From JASFTV01 sp050050615 (lineage in GTDB: Bacteria > Desulfobacterota > DSM-4660 > Desulfatiglandales > HGW-15): a DNA stretch of 8,741 bases. A model generated the notes under the pieces. That model made no database searches. It saw nothing but the letters and a program-made list of their open reading frames with translations, and was not told where the DNA came from. Shown here one piece after another: positions 1 through 6,087 of the stretch (position 1 is the first letter of the stretch; each line of letters starts with the position of its first letter). A program made the translations under genes and the position numbers. The stretch lies in the NCBI GenBank assembly GCA_050050615.1, contig JASFTV010000135.1:1-8741 (forward strand), written 5' to 3'.

Positions 1-766
1 CGAGCTCGATGTAAGGGTCCATGGACCATCCGCCGTTGTCAATAGCCAGAATCACCTTCAACCGGTCTTTGAGGCTGCGATCGAATATAATTTCTATCTC
101 ACCGGCATTTTTCATGGTCTGGTAGATGGTCTCATCGATATTGACCTGATCCCTGGGGCCCACAGGAACCATATTTCGCAGCCGCTTTAGAGCCTCTCCC
201 ATTTGAGACTGGGTCAAGGGGCCTTCCTGTGAATAATCCTTGTATCTCCTGTCCATGGCCACCTTAACGGCGGACTTGTTTCTGGATACCCCGCCGACCC
301 GCATCCCGCCTGGATGGTATCCGGAATGTCCCACGGGTGAGGTGCCTCCTGTGCCGATCCATTTGCTTCCGCCATGGTGCGCTTCGGTCTGCTCTTTCAA
401 CCGATCAAGAAAGTATTGGATCAGTTCCTCCGGGCTTAGTTTAGACAGTTCCTTTTCATCGACCCCTAAAGCTCTCGCCAATTCCACGGGGTCTCTCAGC
501 CATTCTTCCAGCAGGGCACGAGCGATCTCGGTCAACTCAAACTCATGGGGATCTTCGAGTTCAGCACCCTCAAAGTAGTGGGCAAATACCTGGTCGTAGA
601 GGTCAAAATATCGCTCACTTTTGACCAATATAGAACGGGCGGCCGTGTAAAAGTCATCGATAGAGTTGACGACGCCTATACTCAGGGCCTCTTGGAGGCG
701 GAGGAAAGAGGTGGGCGTCACAGGAATGCCCACCTTTCTTAGCGTGTAGAAAAATTCAGTAAACAT
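1..766 (-). CDS. VWA domain protein, CoxE-like, partner of MoxR (C-terminus off the left edge)
   Basis: Translating the minus strand from ATG at 766 gives 255 open codons that leave the window at base 1. Residues 1-125 are a helical, acidic region opening with EFFYTLRKVGIPV, as in CoxE-like VWA proteins. A Gly/His-rich linker with HHGG (130-133) and GHSGYHPGG (146-154) follows. The VWA fold starts near 236 (RLKVILAIDNGGWSMDPY). The first metal-site motif, normally DxSxS, is DNGGWSM (243-249), so it is degenerate; the later MIDAS loops are outside the window. Known for the family: VWA proteins encoded beside MoxR ATPases act with them in complex assembly or metal-cofactor insertion, but the client here is unknown. 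The start is supported by GGAG nine bases upstream. The gene lies 101 bp downstream of the ATPase gene on the same strand, so co-transcription is likely. Family assignment is firm; the exact role is inferred. Confidence 0.88.
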   Translation of the reverse strand, partial: MFTEFFYTLRKVGIPVTPTSFLRLQEALSIGVVNSIDDFYTAARSILVKSERYFDLYDQVFAHYFEGAELEDPHEFELTEIARALLEEWLRDPVELARALGVDEKELSKLSPEELIQYFLDRLKEQTEAHHGGSKWIGTGGTSPVGHSGYHPGGMRVGGVSRNKSAVKVAMDRRYKDYSQEGPLTQSQMGEALKRLRNMVPVGPRDQVNIDETIYQTMKNAGEIEIIFDRSLKDRLKVILAIDNGGWSMDPYIEL

Positions 767-770
767 CTCA

Positions 771-786
771 CCTATCTCCAGATAGG
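771..786 (-). promoter_or_regulatory. Hairpin enclosing the VWA ribosome binding site
   Basis: On the minus strand CCTATC and GATAGG form a perfect 6-bp stem around a TGGA tetraloop (7 bp with a 2-base gap if the inner T/A pair is counted). It ends five bases before the ATG at 766. The GGAG Shine-Dalgarno core (776-779) sits in the loop and upper stem, and the alternative AGGTG core overlaps the 3' arm. The structure could lower or gate translation of the VWA protein relative to the ATPase. The pairing is visible directly; the regulatory role is inferred. Confidence 0.45.
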
Positions 787-867
787 ACAGGGATTTCGGC
801 AGATACACACAGATCAAGCTTCATATGTTTTACCCCGATAATCTATGCTCACCTGCGTCCTGAATCA

Positions 868-1716
868 TTACCTAGATCGGGTCACAACGTTCTGGGCGAC
901 CGCATAATCAGGGCTTTTCTTAAACAGGACCCCGAGGTATGGAACATCCCCCTTGGTCAGGTCCTTGACCTTGAAGTCTGGATCAGCTTTCAGTGCCCTG
1001 ATCCAGTTTATAAGCTCCCTGGTGGCCGGTTTTTTCTCAATACCTCGTATATCCCTTAAGCGATAGAAAGTTTTCACCGAATTGTCGAGAAGATCTTTGT
1101 GGATATCAGGAAAGTGGACGGCCACGATGGTTCTCATCAATTCGGGATCCGGAAAGGCGATGTGATGGAAATTACAGCGGCCCAAAAAAGGATCGGAAAG
1201 ATCCTTTTTTGCGTTTGAGGTGATGACGATGACAGGTCTGTATTTCGCCTTTATCGTCTTGTCAATCTCAATGATATCAAATTCCATCTGATCCAGTACG
1301 TCTAGCATATCGTCCTGGAAATCGGTGTCCGCCTTGTCGATTTCATCAATCAGGAGAACACCCCGTTCCTCCGAGACAAAAGACTGCCCAATTTTTCCCA
1401 TCTTGATATATTCCTCAATATTGCTCACATCCCGGCTCGAATCCCCAAACCGGCTGTCATTGAGACGGGTAAGGGTATCATACTGATACAGGGTATCCAC
1501 AAGTTTCATACTTGACTTGACGTTCAGGACGATCAGTCTCATGTCAAGGGCTTCCGCAATAGCATGGGCCAGCATGGTCTTTCCCGTTCCCGGCTCCCCT
1601 TTCAAGAGAAGTGGCATTTCCAATGCCATGGAGATGTTGACGATCTTGGCTAGTTCTTCATCCAGCACGTATTTGGAGGCACCGGTAAACTTCATTAGCG
1701 AATTTTCAGCGTGCAT
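868..1716 (-). CDS. MoxR-family AAA+ ATPase
   Basis: A 282-residue AAA+ ATPase of the MoxR type, cytosolic, likely hexameric, using ATP hydrolysis as a chaperone with a VWA partner. Walker A is GEPGTGKT (40-47). Walker B is VLLIDE (120-125), followed by IDKAD. The sensor 1 region is VITSNAKKDLSDPF with N168, and R180 in LGRCNF is the likely arginine finger. PFLGRCNFHHIAFPDP is typical MoxR text. The C-terminal lid covers about 190-282. Length is normal to slightly short for MoxR proteins (about 280-330). The start at 1716 is preferred over the in-frame ATG seven codons on because GGAG stands seven bases before it. A strong promoter lies upstream at 1828-1856 and the VWA gene follows downstream, so the pair forms an operon. 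MoxR/VWA pairs are known in CO dehydrogenase and methanol dehydrogenase maturation and in RavA-ViaA, but no such enzyme genes are visible here, so the substrate stays unknown. Confidence 0.93.
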   Translation of the reverse strand: MHAENSLMKFTGASKYVLDEELAKIVNISMALEMPLLLKGEPGTGKTMLAHAIAEALDMRLIVLNVKSSMKLVDTLYQYDTLTRLNDSRFGDSSRDVSNIEEYIKMGKIGQSFVSEERGVLLIDEIDKADTDFQDDMLDVLDQMEFDIIEIDKTIKAKYRPVIVITSNAKKDLSDPFLGRCNFHHIAFPDPELMRTIVAVHFPDIHKDLLDNSVKTFYRLRDIRGIEKKPATRELINWIRALKADPDFKVKDLTKGDVPYLGVLFKKSPDYAVAQNVVTRSR

Positions 1717-1747
1717 TTCTTCACTCCTTCATATAGTATACTTGCTT

Positions 1748-1764
1748 CTCTCGCGGAGCGAGAG
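1748..1764 (-). promoter_or_regulatory. Perfect hairpin in the moxR leader
   Basis: CTCTCGC and GCGAGAG form a perfect 7-bp stem with a 3-base GGA loop. If transcription starts near 1821, as the promoter predicts, this hairpin lies in the MoxR mRNA leader about 30 bases before the start codon. It has no T-run and so is not an intrinsic terminator. It could be an operator or an mRNA-stabilising stem. The function is not known. Confidence 0.4.
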
Positions 1765-1804
1765 GAACTTTTGGGCACATCGAATAAGCACCAAAATAAA
1801 AAAC

Positions 1805-1835
1805 GTGACTGTAATTCAAAAATATTAAATATACT
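1805..1835 (+). promoter_or_regulatory. Possible divergent promoter for the 1886-2470 gene
   Basis: On the plus strand TATACT (1830-1835, five of six) could be a -10 box, with a weak GTGACT (1805-1810, four of six) 19 bp upstream. The -10 overlaps the minus-strand -10 of the moxR promoter, so the two promoters would compete for polymerase. The -35 is poor and the spacer long, so this is tentative. Confidence 0.28.
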
Positions 1836-1856
1836 AGGATCACAACTCCCTGTCAA
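1828..1856 (-). promoter_or_regulatory. Sigma70-type promoter of the moxR-VWA operon
   Basis: Read on the minus strand, TTGACA (1851-1856, perfect consensus) is followed after exactly 17 bp by TATATT (1828-1833, five of six consensus bases). The predicted start is near 1821, giving a leader of about 105 bases before the MoxR ATG. This is the best promoter match in the window and suggests steady housekeeping-sigma expression. Confidence 0.75.
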
Positions 1857-1885
1857 ACCCGATCTTTAGGCAAAGAGAAATAACC

Positions 1886-2470
1886 ATGCCTCTAGCGTTT
1901 CAATCACTAAATCGAGGGGTTATCGCTTTCGGCTTTTTCAACATCCACACAGACCTTCTGCTCCTTGAACACTACTTCCTCTTCGCAGAGGACTTCTGCC
2001 AACGTATCATTCAACTGAACGAGCAAAAGGAGCAAGACGCCTATGAGGCTTCTTGGGAGGTCTATACGATTGACTGTCAAGGGCACATTGGAGATTTGAT
2101 GGGCGCTATTCATGGCATCCACCATGAGGGTTTTATTGGGGAGGTATACAAACGGTTTCCCTTTCCCCAAAAGGATGAGGACTTCAGGCAGAAGCCTGAG
2201 GGGTTTGAGAGCCGTCCCTTGGTCACAGCCATGTTGGAAAAATATGCCAGAAAAACGATTATCTTCTTGAAGCTCGACCGAGTGAACCGGACAGTGTCTA
2301 TCGGAGAATACCTTTTCAGCAAAGAAGTCTTTCAGAAATTGATCGAATATGTTTGGCTCGGGGGCTATCCCCGTTGGAAGGATAACCTCCGGCCACATTA
2401 CGTTCTTGAGATCAAAAAAAGGATAGAAGAGCGCCCGCATTGGCTATTCGCTGGCTTTCTCCTCCCTTGA
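1886..2470 (+). CDS. Hypothetical protein, 194 residues, divergent from moxR
   Basis: I do not recognise a named family. The protein is soluble-looking, with no signal peptide and no clear membrane segment. The N-terminus (LNRGVIAFGFFNIHTDLLLL, 8-27) is hydrophobic but interrupted by charged and polar residues, as in a buried strand-helix core. A His/Gly-rich segment, IHGIHHEGFIGEVYKRFPFP, lies near 75-94 and could bind a metal or substrate. The C-terminal half is charged and aromatic (YVWLGGYPRW near 155-164). Start ATG 1886 has a weak purine-rich site (AGAGA) about seven bases before it. It is divergent from the moxR-VWA operon and convergent with the DUF1846 gene. Codon composition and domain-like composition favour this frame over the long antisense frame at 1907-2440. 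Function is unknown; that it is a real gene is fairly likely. Confidence 0.72.
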   Translation: MPLAFQSLNRGVIAFGFFNIHTDLLLLEHYFLFAEDFCQRIIQLNEQKEQDAYEASWEVYTIDCQGHIGDLMGAIHGIHHEGFIGEVYKRFPFPQKDEDFRQKPEGFESRPLVTAMLEKYARKTIIFLKLDRVNRTVSIGEYLFSKEVFQKLIEYVWLGGYPRWKDNLRPHYVLEIKKRIEERPHWLFAGFLLP

Positions 2471-2647
2471 CACCCGCCTGCCACTGCGAGGCACGAAGGA
2501 GCAGGGGGGAGGCTCCAAGGGTGGGCATTTGGGGCTGTTGCCGCTGTGGGACGCAAAGGGACAGGAGAAGCGAATGGGAGCCACTTAGCTCTGACATAGA
2601 ACGAGAGGGAAAATCCTTCCAGGGCCAGACAGGGTTTTTGGCGACAC
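2471..2647. other. Non-coding gap between convergent genes
   Basis: This 177-bp gap separates the ends of the hypothetical gene and the DUF1846 gene. No stem followed by a T-run is visible on either strand, so no intrinsic terminator can be called. The piece around 2481-2503 (CACTGCGAGGCACGAAG and following bases) resembles a degenerate copy of the widespread TTGCGAGGAGCGAAG-type intergenic repeat. GGCTCC (2511-2516) and GGAGCC (2577-2582) form a short distant inverted pair. Confidence 0.35.
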
Positions 2648-4165
2648 TCAGGAGATAAAGAGATTTTTGGTCGAAAAATTCGGATCACTTGTGAGGTTAA
2701 CACCCAGCCGCCTCAGGCCCGCTTCATCGCCGGGGGTGGGAATATGGGTCATATGGACTTCGCAGCCTTCAAGCTCTCTTAGCTTTTCGATCGCCAGTTG
2801 GGCTGCAGAATTGGTCATCGCGCTAATACTCAGCGCAATAAGTGCCTCTTCCAGATCCAGGCTGAGCGCTTTCTCTTTCAGGATTTCAGTTTTGAGACTG
2901 GTTATCGAATCTGTAATATAGGGCGGCAGCAACTTAATCTTTTCAGGAACTTCAGCCAAATATTTTATGGCGTGCAAAACAAGGCTTGAGGCCGCATGCA
3001 TGCCTTTCGAATTACTCCCTGTGACTATGGTGCCATCTTTTAAGGCAATGGCTGCCCCACAGTAGATGCCTTCATTGCCTTTGCCTTTCTCCTGTGCCTC
3101 TTCCGCAGCCAGGCGAGCTGCTCCAACCACAGACCTGGATTCTGGGGAGAGGGTGAAGTCTTTGATAAAAAGTTCAACCCGTTGGACCGTTTCTTTATCT
3201 GCGAAACCCATGACATACTCACAGCGATATCGGAAATACCGTCTGATGATTTCCTGCTTAGCCGCCTTTTTCGCCACTTCATCCTCAACAATAGCAAAGC
3301 CGGCACGATTCACGCCCATGTCCGTCGGAGATTTGTAGAATGATTCGCCGCCGGTGATCTTTTCCATGATTCTTTTCAGAACAGGAAATATTTCTACATC
3401 GCGATTGTAGTTTACTGCTCTTTTGTCATAAGCCTCCAAGTGAAAGGGATCAATGAGGTTGAAATCTCCGAGATCTGCTGTTGCTGCTTCATAGGCCACA
3501 TTGACGGGGTGTTTGAGCGGCAAATTCCAGATTGGAAACGTCTCAAACTTGGCATATCCCGCCTTTATCCCTCTCCGGTAGTCGTGATAGCACTGAGAGA
3601 GGCAAGTGGCAAGCTTTCCGCTCCCAGGGCCAGGGCCCGTCACAATAACCAACGGCTTTTCCGTCTCGATATACTCGTTCGCCCCATAACCTTCATCACT
3701 GACGATCAGATCCACGTTTGTAGGGTATCCCTTTGTGAAAGAATGGGTATAGACCCTGATGTCGCTCCTTTCCAACTTATTCTTGAACTGAATAGCGGCA
3801 GGTTGCTGATCAAAACGCGTGATGACCACGCCCAGCACGTTGATGCCCCATCCCCTCAAATCGTCGATCAATTTGAGGGCATCGGAATCATAGGTAATCC
3901 CGAAATCCGCTCGTATCTTTTTTCTTTCAATGTCTCCGGCGTAAATGCAAAGCAGGAGATCCGCCTTGTCTTTCAATTGTTGCAGGAGCCTCATTTTTAC
4001 ATTCGGATCAAACCCTGGCAGCACCCTCGCTGCGTGATAGTCATAAAGCAGCTTGCCACCAAATTCCAGGTACAGCTTGTTATCAAACCTCCTAACCCTC
4101 TCAAGGATTTCCGTGGTCTGCTCGCTTATGTAGCGCCCATTGTCAAATGCGGATATGCCCTCCAT
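2648..4165 (-). CDS. DUF1846 (UPF0371) family protein
   Basis: A 505-residue protein, full length for DUF1846 (about 490-510). Visible family hallmarks are FDN with YISEQTTEILER near the N-terminus (7-23), LYLEFGGKL and YHAARVLPGF (31-52), VVITRFDQQPAA (113-124), and the glycine-rich loop GPGPGSGKLATCLSQ (177-191). That loop resembles a nucleotide-binding P-loop but does not match Walker A exactly, because K184 is followed by Leu rather than Ser/Thr. LPLKHPVNVAYEAATADL (215-232) and the later acidic D-G-N runs are also typical. The family is cytosolic, structurally known, and has no settled biochemical role. The start ATG at 4165 is supported by GAGG five bases upstream and by the expected N-terminus. 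A candidate promoter lies at 4286-4314. The gene is probably monocistronic, as its neighbours are convergent or distant. Family call strong; function open. Confidence 0.9.
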   Translation of the reverse strand: MEGISAFDNGRYISEQTTEILERVRRFDNKLYLEFGGKLLYDYHAARVLPGFDPNVKMRLLQQLKDKADLLLCIYAGDIERKKIRADFGITYDSDALKLIDDLRGWGINVLGVVITRFDQQPAAIQFKNKLERSDIRVYTHSFTKGYPTNVDLIVSDEGYGANEYIETEKPLVIVTGPGPGSGKLATCLSQCYHDYRRGIKAGYAKFETFPIWNLPLKHPVNVAYEAATADLGDFNLIDPFHLEAYDKRAVNYNRDVEIFPVLKRIMEKITGGESFYKSPTDMGVNRAGFAIVEDEVAKKAAKQEIIRRYFRYRCEYVMGFADKETVQRVELFIKDFTLSPESRSVVGAARLAAEEAQEKGKGNEGIYCGAAIALKDGTIVTGSNSKGMHAASSLVLHAIKYLAEVPEKIKLLPPYITDSITSLKTEILKEKALSLDLEEALIALSISAMTNSAAQLAIEKLRELEGCEVHMTHIPTPGDEAGLRRLGVNLTSDPNFSTKNLFIS

Positions 4166-4285
4166 AATTACCTCACCATTGCTCTATTTTCGTATCACTC
4201 TGTTCGTTCGTGAACACGCTTTGAGGGATACTTCTTGACACGAGAATACAGGCGTCCCCCGCTCGGTCTCGATTCCCGGATATGG

Positions 4286-4314
4286 ACAATACTTCACTAT
4301 AGACCACATTTCAA
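4286..4314 (-). promoter_or_regulatory. Candidate sigma70 promoter for the DUF1846 gene
   Basis: On the minus strand TTGAAA (4309-4314, five of six) and TATTGT (4286-4291, four of six) are separated by exactly 17 bp. The predicted start near 4279 leaves a leader of about 114 bases before the ATG at 4165. That leader contains a TGTTC/GAACA inverted pair (4201-4205 and 4212-4216), which could be an operator half-site pair. Confidence 0.42.
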
Positions 4315-4490
4315 GTTTCCATCTTCTGAGGGGAGAAAACGGCGGCAGATGCTCCCCAGTTCATGGCTAAACAAAATGCGGTCAGGTAGAACCCCTTAAC
4401 CACCTTAGAACCAGCCCTGATTGGGAAATATCGGTGGATGGATAGTAGTTATGATCATTCTTGTCCAAAAACGCTTTCCCGGTTTCCCCG

Positions 4491-4700
4491 GGTCATGGGG
4501 ATCTCTTTTCAAAAACGAAGAGGATCCGGGAAGGACTATGAAGAAGAGGGCGGCGAAGGCGCGCGGCGGACCTTCACAGTCAATGCCATGGAAGCACTTT
4601 CATGGCGATTCCCGGGGGGTGCTCCGCGCGCCTCACCTGTAGCCGCATGCTGATTACCGGGCACCGACTTTTTCGTTTTTGAAAAGAGCTCCCCATGACC
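4491..4700. repeat. Long nested inverted repeat (29-base arms), MITE-like or structured RNA
   Basis: The arm at 4491-4519 (starts GGTCATGGGGA, ends CAAAAACGAA) is the reverse complement of 4672-4700 in 28 of 29 positions. Inside it AGGCGCGCGG (4557-4566) pairs perfectly with CCGCGCGCCT (4624-4633), and GCCATG (4585-4590) pairs with CATGGC (4601-4606) at the apex. Together this makes a 210-bp symmetric long hairpin with no coding content. The flanks also partly match (GGTTTCCCCG at 4481-4490 against CGGGGAACC at 4717-4725). Miniature inverted-repeat elements and structured intergenic RNAs both look like this. Target-site duplications are not evident, and no transposase is present. The symmetry is certain; its nature is inferred. 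Confidence 0.75.
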
Positions 4701-4748
4701 CCCTGCTCAGGCGACGCGGGGAACCTGAGTTCCGGCCAGCATGCGGCA
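4642..4748. repeat. Second inverted repeat crossing the first
   Basis: GCCGCATGCTG (4642-4652) and CAGCATGCGGC (4738-4748) are a perfect 11-base inverted pair. The left copy is inside the 4491-4700 hairpin and the right copy is outside, so the two pairings cross and cannot both form as simple nested stems. Within this second span sit two local hairpins: CTTTTTC/GAAAAG (4668-4674 with 4681-4686) and CTCAGG/CCTGAG (4706-4711 with 4724-4729). An alternative fold, or a pseudoknot, is therefore possible. Confidence 0.6.
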
Positions 4749-4833
4749 TCGTGTAAAAACAGGCGCTTATATGGTGGGAACCTTAGATTTTGATTTATTT
4801 TGGACACCAGTGAGTTATGATATGGAAGATGGA

Positions 4834-5754
4834 TTACCGCGACAGGTTCCTCCAGGTGGCTTCCGCCTCCCTTCTTCCCCTGTCCTCATCCGACTCATGC
4901 CATGAAGATGGCCCCTTTCCCCTAAGGCGAGCTACTCTTTCTTCCAGAGGAGGATGGGTCGAAAAAAGGTGTGCTAGGCCCCTCGCGCTAAGAGGGTTAA
5001 CGATGAACATGTGAGCCGTGTTCGGGCTCACAGGCATTCTAAGCCTCCGGGAATAGGCGCCAAGCTTCTCCAAGGCATTCGCAAGACCGTAAGGATGCCC
5101 TGCAAAGCCAGCCCCGGTCGCATCGGCATGGTATTCCCTTGACCTGGAAATGGCCATTTGGATAAGCAGCGCTGCAATCGGAGCCAAAATGGACATGACC
5201 AGCAACCCGATGCCGCCCAGCCCTCCACCTTCATCATCATTCGAGCCCCCGCCGAAAAAGGCTGTCCAGCGGGCCATGGTGGCCAGGATCATAATCGCCC
5301 CTGCCATGGTCGCTGCTATGGACCCTATCAGAATGTCCCTGTTTTTGATGTGTGCCATCTCATGGGAAAGGACGCCAGCGATTTCGTCCCTTTTCATCAA
5401 CTTAAGCAACCCCTCTGTAACCGCAAGCACGGCATGCTGCGGGTTCCTGCCGGTTGCAAAAGCGTTGGGCGCAGCCTCTGGGATGATGTAAATCCGGGGC
5501 ATGGGCAGATTCGCGTTCTCCGCTATCTGGCTGACGATCTGATAGATTTCCGGATTCTCCCGGGGCGATACCTCCCTTGCCCGGTAAATTCTGAGGACAA
5601 GCTTATCAGAATACCAGTAACTGAAAAAATTCATTCCCATGGCCAAGATGAAGGCCAAGATCATGCCTTGCCGACCTCCGAAAAGATGCCCGATCCAAAC
5701 GATCAGAGCAGTCATAACGCCCAGAAGGAGCGTCGTCTTAAACCAATTCCCCAT
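4834..5754 (-). CDS. htpX: HtpX, membrane zinc metalloprotease (M48B)
   Basis: A 306-residue inner-membrane protease that degrades misfolded or damaged membrane proteins alongside FtsH. Two N-terminal membrane segments (about 6-25 and 30-48) precede the catalytic domain. The zinc motif HEMAH is at 131-135 (in VLSHEMAHIKNRD), and the third ligand is E207 in SRSREYHAD. Two further hydrophobic stretches (about 142-161 and 179-202) flank a Gly/Asp-rich loop (168-183). PNAFATGRNPQHAVLAVTEGLL (96-117) and LFSTHPPLEERVARL near the C-terminus are typical of HtpX. All catalytic residues are present. Length is slightly above the E. coli protein (293) because of a charged tail. The start is fixed by GGAGGT eight bases before the ATG. 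It appears to be transcribed alone. Its leader carries palindromes, but I see no sigma32 or CpxR consensus that would prove stress control. Confidence 0.96.
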   Translation of the reverse strand: MGNWFKTTLLLGVMTALIVWIGHLFGGRQGMILAFILAMGMNFFSYWYSDKLVLRIYRAREVSPRENPEIYQIVSQIAENANLPMPRIYIIPEAAPNAFATGRNPQHAVLAVTEGLLKLMKRDEIAGVLSHEMAHIKNRDILIGSIAATMAGAIMILATMARWTAFFGGGSNDDEGGGLGGIGLLVMSILAPIAALLIQMAISRSREYHADATGAGFAGHPYGLANALEKLGAYSRRLRMPVSPNTAHMFIVNPLSARGLAHLFSTHPPLEERVARLRGKGPSSWHESDEDRGRREAEATWRNLSR

Positions 5755-5775
5755 TTTTATTTACCTCCGTGATCT

Positions 5776-5796
5776 CGAAACACCATGGTTGTTTCG
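5776..5796 (-). promoter_or_regulatory. Palindrome just upstream of the htpX ribosome binding site
   Basis: CGAAACA (5776-5782) and TGTTTCG (5790-5796) are perfect inverted arms around CCATGG plus one base, so almost the whole 21 bp is self-complementary. It lies eight bases upstream of the GGAGGT site on the minus strand. It could be a repressor operator in DNA or a leader hairpin in the mRNA. It does not cover the ribosome binding site, so a simple RNA thermometer is not indicated. Confidence 0.45.
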
Positions 5797-5824
5797 ATCT
5801 CTCTTAAAGGAATGTTTGATTGCC

Positions 5825-5838
5825 TCAATTCGAATTGA
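5825..5838. promoter_or_regulatory. 14-bp perfect palindrome in the htpX leader
   Basis: TCAATTCGAATTGA is exactly self-complementary and lies about 70 bp upstream of the htpX start, 28 bp from the other palindrome. Its AT-rich symmetric form suits a dimeric regulator site, but no known consensus is matched. Confidence 0.35.
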
Positions 5839-5842
5839 ATTT

Positions 5843-5923
5843 TGGAATGATGGGTTTAGGATGCTCACGGTAGAAAATGTGATTTGAAATTGCCAGAAAT
5901 CCCTTCAATGCCCCATCATTCCA
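5843..5923. repeat. 12-base inverted repeat, 57 bp apart, upstream of htpX
   Basis: TGGAATGATGGG (5843-5854) and CCCATCATTCCA (5912-5923) are a perfect inverted pair separated by 57 bases. It may be a remnant of a small interspersed repeat, or two copies of a binding site in opposite orientation. No coding frame lies between the arms. Confidence 0.55.
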
Positions 5924-5972
5924 GTGCCCCCATACGCCAATTGCGAAGCGAAGCTGAGGGCGCTTGATGACT

Positions 5973-6000
5973 AGAATAATCACACAAAGCTCTGAGTCAA
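5973..6000 (-). promoter_or_regulatory. Possible distal promoter reading toward htpX
   Basis: On the minus strand TTGACT (5995-6000, five of six) and TATTCT (5973-5978, four of six) are 16 bp apart. Transcription from here would give a leader over 200 bases long that passes through the 12-base inverted repeat and both palindromes before htpX. The match is moderate and nothing nearer was convincing. Confidence 0.3.
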
Positions 6001-6087
6001 GTCAAAGTATGGTGTTGTATACGGAGAGCCTTTGACCTAGAATGGTTAGGCTTGAGGAGCACTTATGATCTTCTATTGTGTGAATCT

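Larger units (their letters stand above)
4166..4833. other. 668-bp region without a credible gene
   Basis: Between the DUF1846 start and the htpX stop no frame gives a convincing protein. The short open frames here are read through the inverted repeats on both strands, which explains why they are open. The left part (4166-4475) holds the DUF1846 promoter candidate and a small GGGGAG/CTCCCC stem (4330-4335 with 4352-4357). The right part (4476-4748) is dominated by nested inverted repeats listed separately. Bases 4749-4833 are AT-richer and show no terminator-like stem for either neighbour. Confidence 0.6.

Noticed and set aside
767..824. A short open frame of 18 codons between moxR and the VWA gene
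   Set aside because: Too short, no supporting ribosome binding site and no recognisable peptide; it could at most be a leader peptide and there is no evidence for that.
1907..2440. A 177-codon open frame on the minus strand antisense to the hypothetical gene
   Set aside because: It overlaps the plus-strand gene almost fully, has no ribosome binding site that stands out, and its translation looks like a shadow with no recognisable domain. The plus frame has the better context as a divergent partner of moxR.
3440..4213. A 257-codon plus-strand open frame inside the DUF1846 gene
   Set aside because: It is antisense to a clearly recognised family member and shows no domain of its own.
4235..4240. 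A perfect TTGACA on the plus strand upstream of the inverted repeats
   Set aside because: The region 15-19 bp downstream is GC-rich with no -10-like sequence, so it is not a credible promoter by itself.
4421..4807. Several 70-codon open frames on both strands in the inverted-repeat region
   Set aside because: They read through the same symmetric repeat on each strand, so similar peptide fragments appear on both. None has a convincing start site or domain.
5158..5772. A 204-codon plus-strand open frame antisense to htpX
   Set aside because: HtpX on the other strand is unambiguous with an intact zinc site; this frame is its shadow.
5884..5916. TTGAAA followed by CCCCAT, resembling a sigma32 heat-shock promoter
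   Set aside because: The spacing of 21 bases is too long for sigma32 and it points away from htpX, with no plus-strand gene nearby to serve.
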